NCBI GenBank assembly: GCA_002366755.1
Contig: DFBV01000116.1
Location: forward strand, 1-6,375
Source of the DNA: Anaerolineales bacterium UBA3071
Lineage (GTDB): Bacteria > Chloroflexota > Anaerolineae > UBA3071
Reading direction: 5' to 3'
Length of the DNA: 6,375 nt
In this document: positions 1-4,958 of the stretch, in pieces
How the letters are laid out: each line of letters opens with the position of its first letter
Position numbering within the stretch: position 1 is the first letter of the stretch
Notes under the pieces: generated by a model
The model's input: the letters and a program-made list of their open reading frames with translations, nothing else
What the model was told of the DNA's origin: nothing
The model's database searches: none
Position numbers and translations under genes: made by a program

Positions 1-264
1 GGTTTGCTAATCTTCCTGGCCCGGCTGGTCAATGTCTCGATGGCCACGGTGCGCACCCTGCTAGGGATGAGAGGACAGAAGCGCCTGGCTACAGCCATCG
101 GCTTCTTCGAGTCCCTGATCTACCTCCTGACCATCAGCCGGGTGTTGCAGGACGTGGGCAACGTCGGGAACGTGCTGGGCTACTGCGGCGGATTCTCCGC
201 CGGCACTCTGGTCGGGCTGGCCATCGAGGAAAAGCTGGCTATGGGCTACGCCATCGCATCGTGA
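1..264 (+). CDS. UPF0316 family membrane protein, N-terminal (DUF5698-like) part; 5' end outside window
   Basis: The open frame enters from the left edge, so the true start is upstream. The 87 visible residues read as the membrane half of the UPF0316 family. Landmarks are NVSMATVRTLLGMRG, IGFFESLIYLLTISRVLQ, NVLGYCGGFSAG and GLAIEEKLAMGY, which follow the family pattern of polytopic helices ending in an EEKLALGY-type motif. In intact members the chain then continues without a stop into a cytoplasmic DUF2179 domain. Here the frame ends in TGA at 262-264, and the DUF2179 part follows at once in another frame, overlapping by 4 bp. This is therefore either the first half of a frameshifted gene or a genuinely split protein. 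The family's function is not firmly known. The family call is confident; whether the product is functional is not. Confidence 0.8.
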   Translation, partial: GLLIFLARLVNVSMATVRTLLGMRGQKRLATAIGFFESLIYLLTISRVLQDVGNVGNVLGYCGGFSAGTLVGLAIEEKLAMGYAIAS

Positions 265-500
265 GGGCCATCTCTCAAAGCGACGGCGAGGAGATCACCT
301 CGGCTCTGCGCCAGGCCGGCTACGGGGTCACAGAGATGGTCGGGGGAGGGCTGGCCGGCAGGGTGAACGTCGTCACCACCGTAGTCAAGCGGCGGGACAT
401 CCCGGCCATCATGGCCCTGGTGAGCGAGGCAGACGAGGCGGCCTTCGTCACCGTTGACGACGCCAATCGGGTCTATCGAGGTCACTTGGGACCTGCGTAG
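261..500 (+). CDS. DUF2179 domain, C-terminal part of the split UPF0316 protein
   Basis: This 79-residue frame reads as the soluble C-terminal DUF2179 domain that normally follows the membrane half in the same polypeptide. Landmarks are RAISQSDGEEITSALRQAGY, GVTEMVGGG, GRVNVVTTVVKRRDI and the closing AAFVTVDDANRV. The usual family ending is a short strand of this kind. The GTG at 261 overlaps the upstream TGA (GTGA), an arrangement that could permit translational coupling, but I see no Shine-Dalgarno motif just upstream. Inserting one base near 255-257 would restore an uninterrupted family-like join (GYAIA-I-VRAISQ). A one-base deletion or a sequencing error is therefore the simplest explanation. 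The domain as a whole, including its end, looks intact. Confidence 0.75.
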   Translation: MRAISQSDGEEITSALRQAGYGVTEMVGGGLAGRVNVVTTVVKRRDIPAIMALVSEADEAAFVTVDDANRVYRGHLGPA

Positions 501-564
501 GGCAACCGCCCAGGCAAGTCGAGCCCATCATCGGCCAATGGACACTGTATCACGATTCGCGTTT

Positions 565-570
565 AGGAGG
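565..570 (+). promoter_or_regulatory. Strong Shine-Dalgarno site fixing the start at 580
   Basis: A perfect AGGAGG lies 9 bp before ATG 580. The same frame stays open upstream to 454, but that extension overlaps the DUF2179 frame and has no ribosome-binding site, so 580 is the start. The 79-bp gap from 501 to 579 shows no convincing -35/-10 pair and no terminator. Confidence 0.85.
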
Positions 571-579
571 AAAAACACA

Positions 580-942
580 ATGAAAGTGACATTGCTAAGT
601 CTCGTCACGTTGGCTCTGCTAGCTGCGCTGGTTTACTTTCTCATGGGAGCGGGCGTGCTTCAACCCGGGGATCTGCAGGCCGATGATGCTCCCGCAGGCA
701 TCGCCTACTTTGCGGGCGCGTGCTACGTCATCGGCGGTCTTTTGATCCTGGCCAGAAAGCGCTGGCTCTGGGTGATCGGCGCTGTCATCAACGGACTGGT
801 GATCGTGATGTTCATCAGCGCCTACGCTGCAAGACCGAGTGTGCTCTTTTGCGTTCCTGGGCTGGCCACCAAGTCGGCGCAGATTCTCCTCGAGATCGGG
901 TTGATCTATCTCATCGTGACGTACAAGCAAGGGAAAGGGTAG
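580..942 (+). CDS. Small four-helix integral membrane protein, unknown function
   Basis: The 120-residue protein is very hydrophobic. Likely membrane segments are near residues 3-25, 41-58, 62-83 and 99-115. The linker after the first is polar and acidic (QPGDLQADDAP), and a basic RKR (59-61) lies between helices 2 and 3, so that loop is probably cytoplasmic. The tail is short and basic (YKQGKG). No catalytic motif or named domain is visible and I do not recognise the family. The start follows a perfect AGGAGG. Its stop (TAG 940-942) is only 8 bp before the flavodoxin start at 951, so the two genes are probably co-transcribed and may act together, for example as a membrane partner for the flavoprotein. 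That link is inferred from position alone. Confidence 0.75.
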   Translation: MKVTLLSLVTLALLAALVYFLMGAGVLQPGDLQADDAPAGIAYFAGACYVIGGLLILARKRWLWVIGAVINGLVIVMFISAYAARPSVLFCVPGLATKSAQILLEIGLIYLIVTYKQGKG

Positions 943-950
943 GCGCAGAA

Positions 951-1448
951 ATGAAGATTCTCATAGCGTATGCGACAAAGGCTGGCTCGACAGCCGAGGT
1001 CGCGGCCGAGATCGGTCGCGTGGTTGAAAGCAAGGGCGGCTGCGAGGTAGATGTACACCCTGTGGACAAGTTAAAAGGGGTGGACGGATACGACGCGGCG
1101 ATCATCGGCAGCGCCATCCGCGTGGGAAAGTGGTTACCCGAAGCGATGAAGTTCGTGGAGAAGCACAGGGATGCGCTTGGCCAGATTCCGGTGGCCCTCT
1201 TCACCGTCTGCCTGACGCTGAGTGAGGACACGGAGGAGAACCGCCGCGAAGTGGCGGCCTACCTGGACCCGGTGTGCGAGGTGGTGCAGCCGGTGGACAT
1301 TGGTCTCTTCGCGGGGTTGATGGACTACAGCAAACTGTCCTTCCTCCTACGGCTGATGGTGAAGAAGATGGGATCGCCAGAGGGTGACTTCCGCGACTGG
1401 GAGGCCATTCGCGCATGGGCAGGCCAGGTGCGTGCCCGTCTGATGTGA
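951..1448 (+). CDS. Flavodoxin-domain protein, HemG-like (protoporphyrinogen IX dehydrogenase-like)
   Basis: This 165-residue protein has a flavodoxin fold. It opens with a beta strand and an FMN phosphate-binding loop, ILIAYATKAGSTAEVA (residues 3-18). Next comes DGYDAAIIGSAIRVGKW (45-61), where GSAIRVGKW parallels the G(A/S)xIRYGxx segment of HemG. The C-terminal half keeps further HemG-like landmarks: FAGLMDYSKL, a basic MVKKMGSPEGDF helix and the closing DWEAIRAWA. In Escherichia coli, HemG is an FMN enzyme that oxidises protoporphyrinogen IX in heme synthesis. Many relatives in anaerobes and Chloroflexota sit outside heme loci, so substrate identity is open. No heme genes are visible nearby. 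ATG 951 is preferred to upstream in-frame positions because homology begins exactly at MKILIAYATK. Its Shine-Dalgarno site is weak (AAGGG, 935-939) and overlaps the end of the preceding gene, suggesting coupled translation. Confidence 0.88.
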   Translation: MKILIAYATKAGSTAEVAAEIGRVVESKGGCEVDVHPVDKLKGVDGYDAAIIGSAIRVGKWLPEAMKFVEKHRDALGQIPVALFTVCLTLSEDTEENRREVAAYLDPVCEVVQPVDIGLFAGLMDYSKLSFLLRLMVKKMGSPEGDFRDWEAIRAWAGQVRARLM

Positions 1449-1451
1449 AGC

Positions 1452-1471
1452 ACCTGGTCACCTGACCAGGT
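1452..1471. repeat. Inverted repeat ACCTGGTCA-cc-TGACCAGGT
   Basis: Perfect 9-bp arms (1452-1460 and 1463-1471) are separated by 2 bp, immediately after the flavodoxin stop. With so short a spacer it looks more like a protein-binding dyad than an RNA hairpin, although an RNA stem with a few fewer pairs is possible. It overlaps the 24-bp tandem repeat that follows. Confidence 0.6.
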
Positions 1472-1506
1472 AAAAGACTACCCGCCTGACCAGGCTCAAG
1501 ACTCCC
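1459..1506. repeat. Imperfect 24-bp tandem direct repeat (2 units)
   Basis: Unit 1 (1459-1482) and unit 2 (1483-1506) match at 19 of 24 positions by eye. The best-conserved parts are CCTGACCAGG and AAGACT. The second unit runs into the left arm of the terminator hairpin. It is intergenic and no function is known to me. Confidence 0.55.
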
Positions 1507-1540
1507 CGGTTGGCCGATGCGCCGGGGAGTTTTCTGTGTT
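1498..1540 (+). terminator. Rho-independent terminator after the flavodoxin gene
   Basis: A perfect 9-bp GC-rich stem is formed by ACTCCCCGG (1501-1509) and CCGGGGAGT (1522-1530). The loop is 12 nt and a T-rich tail TTTCTGTGTT follows. Pairing extends with A-U and G-U pairs from AAG at 1498-1500 into the tail. It closes the 580-1448 unit and separates it from the first ABC exporter. Confidence 0.8.
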
Positions 1541-1545
1541 ACACT
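1537..1545 (+). promoter_or_regulatory. Candidate extended -10 promoter for the first ABC exporter
   Basis: TGTTACACT has the extended -10 layout (TG-n-TACACT; the hexamer matches TATAAT at 4 of 6) and lies 57 bp before ATG 1602. No -35 box is seen at 16-18 bp spacing; the nearest candidate, TTGGCC at 1510, is too far. It is the best position for a promoter after the terminator, but the support is weak. Confidence 0.3.
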
Positions 1546-1601
1546 GGGAGCACAAGACCGGGCAGAAGACTTTCGAGAGCCCGAAGGGAGGAAAGCACAA
1601 C

Positions 1602-2564
1602 ATGAACCAATCGAACGAGATTGTCATCCAAACCAGGGGGTTGAGCAAGTCCTTCGGAGAGGTGAAAGCCCTCAAATCGCTCGACCTTGCAGTCCCAAAG
1701 CACTCGATCTTCGGGTTCCTGGGGCCGAACGGCGCCGGCAAAACCACCGCCATCAAGCTCTTGCTGGGCCTGACGCGCCCCACGAGCGGCGGTGGCACTA
1801 TATTCGGGCTGGACATCGGCCGCGACAGTGTGGAGATCCGCAAGCGTGTCGGTTACCTGGCCCAGTATCCGCAGTATTACGAGCACATGACGGCTCGCGA
1901 AACCCTGCGCTTTACGGCCCGCTTCTTCTACACCGGGCCGAAAGCCGAAATTGAGGCCCGAGTCGCCGAAACGCTTGAGCTGGTCGGGCTGGCAGGTAAG
2001 GCTGATCGCCCGATCAAGGGCTTCTCCGGCGGCGAGCGTCAGCGGCTGGGCATCGCGCAGGCGCAGATCAACTATCCCGATTTGCTGATCCTGGACGAGC
2101 CGGCCGCCTCGCTCGACCCGCAAGGGCGGCGGGATGTGCTCGAGGTAATGGAACGGTTGCGCAAGTATGCCACCATCTTCTACTCCACCCACATCCTCGA
2201 CGATGTGCAGCAGGTGAGCGATACTGTCGCCATTGTGAATCACGGCGAACTCGTCGCCCAGGCGCCCCTTGAAGAGTTGTTGGTCGGGAGCGAAGGAACG
2301 GTCTACTCCGTGGTCATCAAGGGTGATCCCAGCCAGGCACACGGCCGCGTTGTGGGCCAGCCTTGGGTGTCGGGCATCAGGGCGACGACCGCTGAGGGCC
2401 AGACCGCGTGGCAGGTCAGCGTGACCGACGAAGCAGTCGCCGAGGCGACACTGCTGCGGCTGCTGCTATCCGACGAAAGTGTCACAGTAACCGAGTTCGG
2501 GCGCAAGCAATACGAACTGGAAGACGTCTTTTTGAGCATCGTGAAGGAGGACAACAATGAGTAG
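1602..2564 (+). CDS. ABC-2-type exporter ATP-binding protein (first system)
   Basis: A full-length 320-residue ATPase of the ABC-2 export class (CcmA/NatA-like). All nucleotide-site motifs are present: Walker A GPNGAGKTT (41-49), Q-loop Q88, signature SGGERQ (142-147), Walker B LLILDE (161-166), D-loop SLD (170-172) and switch H197. The ATPase domain ends near residue 230. About 90 further residues form a C-terminal domain of the DUF4162 type, common in ABC-2 ATPases, and close with LEDVFLSIV. ATG 1602 is preceded by GGGAGG (1586-1591) at a good distance. The open frame extends upstream to 1536 but runs into the terminator tail and has no ribosome site there. The gene overlaps the following permease by 8 bp, so the two form one transporter. 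The substrate cannot be told from sequence; drugs, peptides, lipids or ions are all possible for this class. Confidence 0.95.
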   Translation: MNQSNEIVIQTRGLSKSFGEVKALKSLDLAVPKHSIFGFLGPNGAGKTTAIKLLLGLTRPTSGGGTIFGLDIGRDSVEIRKRVGYLAQYPQYYEHMTARETLRFTARFFYTGPKAEIEARVAETLELVGLAGKADRPIKGFSGGERQRLGIAQAQINYPDLLILDEPAASLDPQGRRDVLEVMERLRKYATIFYSTHILDDVQQVSDTVAIVNHGELVAQAPLEELLVGSEGTVYSVVIKGDPSQAHGRVVGQPWVSGIRATTAEGQTAWQVSVTDEAVAEATLLRLLLSDESVTVTEFGRKQYELEDVFLSIVKEDNNE

Positions 2565-3372
2565 CAATAGCGCGTTGCAACCGGTCAACGAGCGCGGATG
2601 GCGCAGCGGCTTTGCGAACCTGTTGCGCAATGAAAACCTTGAGTGGTGGGGGTCCCGCCGCTGGCTCACGCAGGCTGGTTTATGGCTGCTGATCCTTAAC
2701 GGGATGGTAACTCTTGTGATGTTTGTTACGCCTGCGGTTATGCAAGTGACACAGGATGACAATGCCGGTGCAATGGATCCTATTTCTATGGGCATCCCGG
2801 CTTTCTTTCAGATGGGAGCCACCGCGCTGGCAATCGGCACAGTCATTCTGGTGCAGGGAGAAGTGGTTGGCGAGAGGCAGTCCGGCATCACGGAATGGAT
2901 CCTTTCGAAACCCGTAGCCCGCCCTGCCTACTTTCTGGCAAAAATGGTCGCCCATTCCATCGGGATATTTGCAGTCATGATTGGGTTTCAGAGCACTGTC
3001 ACCTACGGGCTATTCTGGCTTGCGAATGGCGATCCTTTACCGCTACTGCCCTTTCTGGTCGGTGTCGGCGGACTGACGCTGCATACGTTTTTCTACCTGA
3101 CGCTCACACTGGTGCTGGGTGTGTTTGCCAAGACCAGGAGGCAGGTGCTCGGCGTTGCGATGGGCTCGCTTTTTGGGGGAATGCTGCTACTCAACATTAT
3201 TGGCAGACTCGGCTTGATCACGCCATGGTCTCTGCCAAACATCCTCCCTGCCTTGGTCATACAGATACCGCTTCCATTCGCCACCGCTTTCATGCCGATC
3301 CTTATGACCGCGATATGGTCTATCGGGTTTATTGCCGCGGCTCTTTGGAAGCTTTCTCGGCTGGAGTTCTAG
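2557..3372 (+). CDS. ABC-2-type exporter permease (first system)
   Basis: This 271-residue membrane protein has an amphipathic, basic N-terminus (residues 14-37, rich in W, R and N) followed by about six hydrophobic segments, near 38-60, 80-101, 131-152, 160-190, 198-220 and 243-265. Between the second and third segments is the ABC-2 hallmark: an acidic, charged loop EVVGERQSGITEWILSKPV followed by an R-x-x-YFLAK turn. This matches the E..G..E.iLskPvsR..y...K pattern of NatB/YhaP-like permeases. Its start lies in the end of the ATPase gene after AAGGAGG (2544-2550), so translation is very likely coupled. It would form the membrane channel, probably as a homodimer, with two copies of the 1602 ATPase. 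By eye its base composition is more AT-rich than that of the ATPase. The stop is TAG 3370-3372. Confidence 0.92.
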   Translation: MSSNSALQPVNERGWRSGFANLLRNENLEWWGSRRWLTQAGLWLLILNGMVTLVMFVTPAVMQVTQDDNAGAMDPISMGIPAFFQMGATALAIGTVILVQGEVVGERQSGITEWILSKPVARPAYFLAKMVAHSIGIFAVMIGFQSTVTYGLFWLANGDPLPLLPFLVGVGGLTLHTFFYLTLTLVLGVFAKTRRQVLGVAMGSLFGGMLLLNIIGRLGLITPWSLPNILPALVIQIPLPFATAFMPILMTAIWSIGFIAAALWKLSRLEF

Positions 3373-3382
3373 GATTTGCTGA

Positions 3383-3419
3383 AGTTTCCGGAGCCTCCAT
3401 GAGGACCCGGAGAAACTCT
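3383..3419. repeat. Hairpin element AGTTTCCGGA...GAGAAACTCT, copy 1
   Basis: The sequence can fold as AGTTT/AAACT (3383-3387 with 3413-3417), CCGG/CCGG (3388-3391 with 3407-3410) and CCTC/GAGG (3394-3397 with 3401-3404), with small bulges and a CAT loop. The ends are AGTTTCCGGA (3383-3392) and GAGAAACTCT (3410-3419), and both 10-mers recur exactly at 4240-4285. There is no T-run after it, so it is not a standard terminator. Confidence 0.65.
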
Positions 3420-3513
3420 GCTGCCTAGCGATATGTCAATCATTGAAAACCGACCGAAGAATGAAAAATCAAACACGGAAGCAAACTGTAAACAATATCT
3501 AAGGAGGCAAACG
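3420..3513. other. AT-rich leader upstream of the small membrane protein genes
   Basis: This stretch is visibly more AT-rich than its surroundings and ends in a perfect AAGGAGG (3501-3507), 6 bp before ATG 3514. A frame open from ATG 3433 crosses it, but that start has no ribosome site and would add a polar, low-complexity N-terminus (rich in N, K and E). I read it as an untranslated leader, probably with a promoter, though no clear -35/-10 pair stands out (TTGAAA at 3443 lacks a partner). Confidence 0.45.
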
Positions 3514-3708
3514 ATGGACACGAATTCGAGCAAGGGAGATAGATCCCTTAAGACCGCGTATTACGCGGGATCAGGTTTGGCGATCGGAGCCGCCATCGGC
3601 ATGATCTTGGGTCCGCTGCTGTTCGAGAACCTGGCGTGGGGTTGCGTTATCGGCGCTATGGTGGGCCTGGTGATAGGTGCCGTGATAGATGCGCATGGAA
3701 GGAGATAA
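3514..3708 (+). CDS. Small glycine-zipper membrane protein (64 residues), unknown function
   Basis: The protein has a short polar, basic N-terminus (DTNSSKGDRSLKTAYY) and then two hydrophobic segments rich in regularly spaced Gly and Ala, about residues 18-38 (GSGLAIGAAIGMILGPLLF) and 43-59 (WGCVIGAMVGLVIGAVI). It ends in DAHGRR. The GxxxG-like spacing suggests tightly packed helices or oligomers. I do not recognise a named family; similar small glycine-zipper proteins are often annotated only as hypothetical. ATG 3514 is chosen because AAGGAGG lies 6 bp upstream. The next gene starts 4 bp after this stop, with its Shine-Dalgarno site inside the 3' end of this gene, so the two are an operon and probably function together in the membrane. 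Confidence 0.75.
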   Translation: MDTNSSKGDRSLKTAYYAGSGLAIGAAIGMILGPLLFENLAWGCVIGAMVGLVIGAVIDAHGRR

Positions 3709-3712
3709 AGTA

Positions 3713-4102
3713 ATGGAACCGCGAAAACGACCATTGTTGGGGCTTGTGTTGATTTCAGGCTCCTACTGTCTAGGTGTAGTCGCTTTGATTGTTGCGATGT
3801 TCTTTAATAGCGAGGAAGTTGGTATCCAGATTGCCAACGTGCATGGCGTGCCTGCTCTTGCGGGATTTCCGATCTTGATCCTGGGTTGCATAGTGGGCGC
3901 CCTTGTTGCGATCGGGCTTTCCAAGATGACCTCATGGGGCTATTGGCTCACCTTGATTTACGTTTGCTACCTTCTAATTGTCCCTCCCCTCCTTGTAGGT
4001 AAGGTTCCCTCGCTTATCGGCAATCTCACTTGGCCTTTAACTGTAGCGGTCTATCTCGTTCTCAGGAGAAAACAGTATTTCGGCACCCACCGGAGCACAT
4101 AA
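3713..4102 (+). CDS. Four-helix membrane protein (129 residues), unknown function
   Basis: A short basic N-terminus (MEPRKRP) precedes four hydrophobic segments: about residues 8-32 (LLGLVLISGSYCLGVVALIVAMF), 47-72 (GFPILILGCIVGALVAIG), 78-96 (WGYWLTLIYVCYLLIV) and 105-120 (IGNLTWPLTVAVYLVL). The tail is basic (RRKQYFGTHRST), so both ends are predicted to be cytoplasmic. The IGNLTWPL...YL..RRKYF ending recurs, to my recollection, in other small uncharacterised four-helix proteins, but I cannot name the family. ATG 3713 follows AAGGAG (3699-3704) by 8 bp; the in-frame ATG 3689 lies inside the upstream gene and lacks such a site. The stop TAA (4100-4102) falls within the attC-like element, as often happens for integron cassette genes. 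Confidence 0.75.
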   Translation: MEPRKRPLLGLVLISGSYCLGVVALIVAMFFNSEEVGIQIANVHGVPALAGFPILILGCIVGALVAIGLSKMTSWGYWLTLIYVCYLLIVPPLLVGKVPSLIGNLTWPLTVAVYLVLRRKQYFGTHRST

Positions 4103-4168
4103 CAAGGCACTGCACTGGCGGGGATGGAGCGCCAGCCGAATCCCCGCCAGTGAGCTTGGTCGCTAGAT
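4097..4168. repeat. attC-like hairpin element, probably degenerate
   Basis: A 13-bp perfect inverted repeat, CACTGGCGGGGAT (4113-4125) and ATCCCCGCCAGTG (4140-4152), has a 14-nt loop. The flanks resemble integron attC ends: ACATAAC then AAGGC on the left (4097-4108; compare R'' RYYYAAC), and TGAGCTTGGTC then GCTAGAT on the right (4151-4168; compare R' GTTRRRY). The right core differs from GTTAGAT by one base (GC for GT), and the left core has A at a pyrimidine position. The stop codon of the 3713 gene lies in the left core, a common cassette arrangement. It may be a decayed attC, or a dispersed attC-shaped repeat with no integrase involvement. No T-run follows the stem, so it is not a standard terminator. 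Confidence 0.4.
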
Positions 4169-4221
4169 GCGCAAGGGCGTCACAAGACAGATTCTGACGA
4201 GTAATCACACACGTTACCTTC

Positions 4222-4248
4222 CCGGAAACCAGGAGTTGGAGTTTCCGG
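4222..4248. repeat. Inverted repeat CCGGAAAC-N11-GTTTCCGG
   Basis: Perfect 8-bp arms (4222-4229 and 4241-4248) have an 11-bp spacer. The right arm is shared with the left end of the copy 2 hairpin element, so the region could switch between two alternative stems. It lies in the leader of the 4304 gene. Confidence 0.6.
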
Positions 4249-4285
4249 ACGGTCGAAGCGTTCCGGCTACGGCTTGAGAAACTCT
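4240..4285. repeat. Hairpin element AGTTTCCGGA...GAGAAACTCT, copy 2
   Basis: The two 10-mers that bound copy 1 recur exactly (4240-4249 and 4276-4285), here 26 bp apart instead of 17. GAGTTTC (4239-4245) can pair with GAAACTC (4278-4284), and CCGG (4245-4248) with CCGG (4263-4266) inside it, although C4245 can belong to only one of the two stems. The element ends 5 bp before the AGGAG ribosome site of the 4304 gene, so a fold here could affect its translation or transcription. Confidence 0.6.
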
Positions 4286-4303
4286 TCAAAAGGAGACTTT
4301 ACG

Positions 4304-4909
4304 ATGAAACGCTTTCTTTGTCACGAGAGGTTGTACGCCCGATTCCTGGCGCTGCTTGGGCTTGGCGCTGTCCTGTTCACGTTGGCATGGACACTGAGCT
4401 ACTACTTCCTACCGGAAGCTGTGCTGCGCGGTCGCACTGGGAGTGCGATATTGGCCGGAGATGAGGCTGCCGGCAGCTTCCTCGCCGAGTGGCTGCGCAT
4501 CGTGGCCCTGAATCTAGTGGCGGGATCACTGATTGTGCTGTCCAACCGCATATATCAATACAGAGGCTTCCCCTTGGGATACATCATCCCTCTGGCCTGG
4601 CTCACACTATACGCCGCCTTCCTTGGCACCAACTCCTTCTCCATTCCCATGCCAGAGCGGATGGCGCCATCCCTGGCTGTGTTCGGGCGCACGGGGTTAT
4701 ACGAAATGGCCGCATTTACGCTTGTGGCTGCCGCCACTTACTCAATCAACTTGTATGAAGTCAGGCGGCTTGTCCCACCAACTTATGAGCCTGTTACCCC
4801 CAAGCCGAGGTTTTCCCTGACCCTCGAGCAGTGGATCGGATTGGGCCTGGCAATCGCCGTTCTGCTCGCCGCCAACGCTCGGGAAGCGTACATGATTGTG
4901 ACTTTGTAG
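4304..4909 (+). CDS. Polytopic membrane protein, possibly SpoIIM/DUF95-like
   Basis: This 201-residue protein has about five membrane segments, near residues 13-35, 61-82, 88-108, 125-148 and 176-200. Segment 1 is followed by a polar loop (PEAVLRGRTGSAILAGDEAAG). Segment 2 (LRIVALNLVAGSLIVLSNRI), a GYIIPLAW helix, a GTNSF turn, and a glycine-led helix containing GLYEMAAFTLVAAAT resemble, in order, the N...G...E-x-A-A layout of stage II sporulation protein M-like (DUF95) proteins. That match is by pattern only and is tentative. The C-terminal segment follows a proline-rich stretch and a SLTLEQWIGLGLAIAV helix. ATG 4304 follows AGGAG (4291-4295) by 8 bp; the upstream in-frame ATG 4274 lies in the hairpin element and lacks a site. 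It precedes the second ABC exporter by 151 bp and may be co-expressed as an accessory membrane component, by position only. Confidence 0.75.
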   Translation: MKRFLCHERLYARFLALLGLGAVLFTLAWTLSYYFLPEAVLRGRTGSAILAGDEAAGSFLAEWLRIVALNLVAGSLIVLSNRIYQYRGFPLGYIIPLAWLTLYAAFLGTNSFSIPMPERMAPSLAVFGRTGLYEMAAFTLVAAATYSINLYEVRRLVPPTYEPVTPKPRFSLTLEQWIGLGLAIAVLLAANAREAYMIVTL

Positions 4910-4958
4910 CTCACAGAAAGGGGCTCTTTGGGATTTCGCGGGGTCAGGCCACCGGAGT

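Noticed and set aside
246..485. Minus-strand frame opposite the DUF2179 domain
   Set aside because: The + strand frame has clear DUF2179 landmarks; the antisense translation is low-complexity and resembles nothing.
1452..1471. FadR/GntR-type operator reading of TGGTCA...TGACCA
   Set aside because: The half-site spacing differs from the FadR consensus and no fatty-acid or GntR gene is in view; kept only as a generic dyad.
1539..2342. Long minus-strand open frame (267 codons) inside the first ABC ATPase
   Set aside because: It lies opposite a clear ATPase with every conserved motif. Its translation shows no family pattern and it is a GC-rich shadow frame.
3383..3417. Hairpin after the first permease as its terminator
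   Set aside because: The stem is bulged and followed by CTGCTGCC, not a T-run, and its ends recur elsewhere as a repeat element.
3433..3513. N-terminal extension of the glycine-zipper protein from ATG 3433
   Set aside because: No ribosome site precedes 3433, the added residues are polar filler, and a perfect AAGGAGG serves ATG 3514.
4113..4152. Strong 13-bp hairpin as a Rho-independent terminator
   Set aside because: No T-run follows the stem. The flanks fit an attC-like element better, although transcript stopping there is not excluded.
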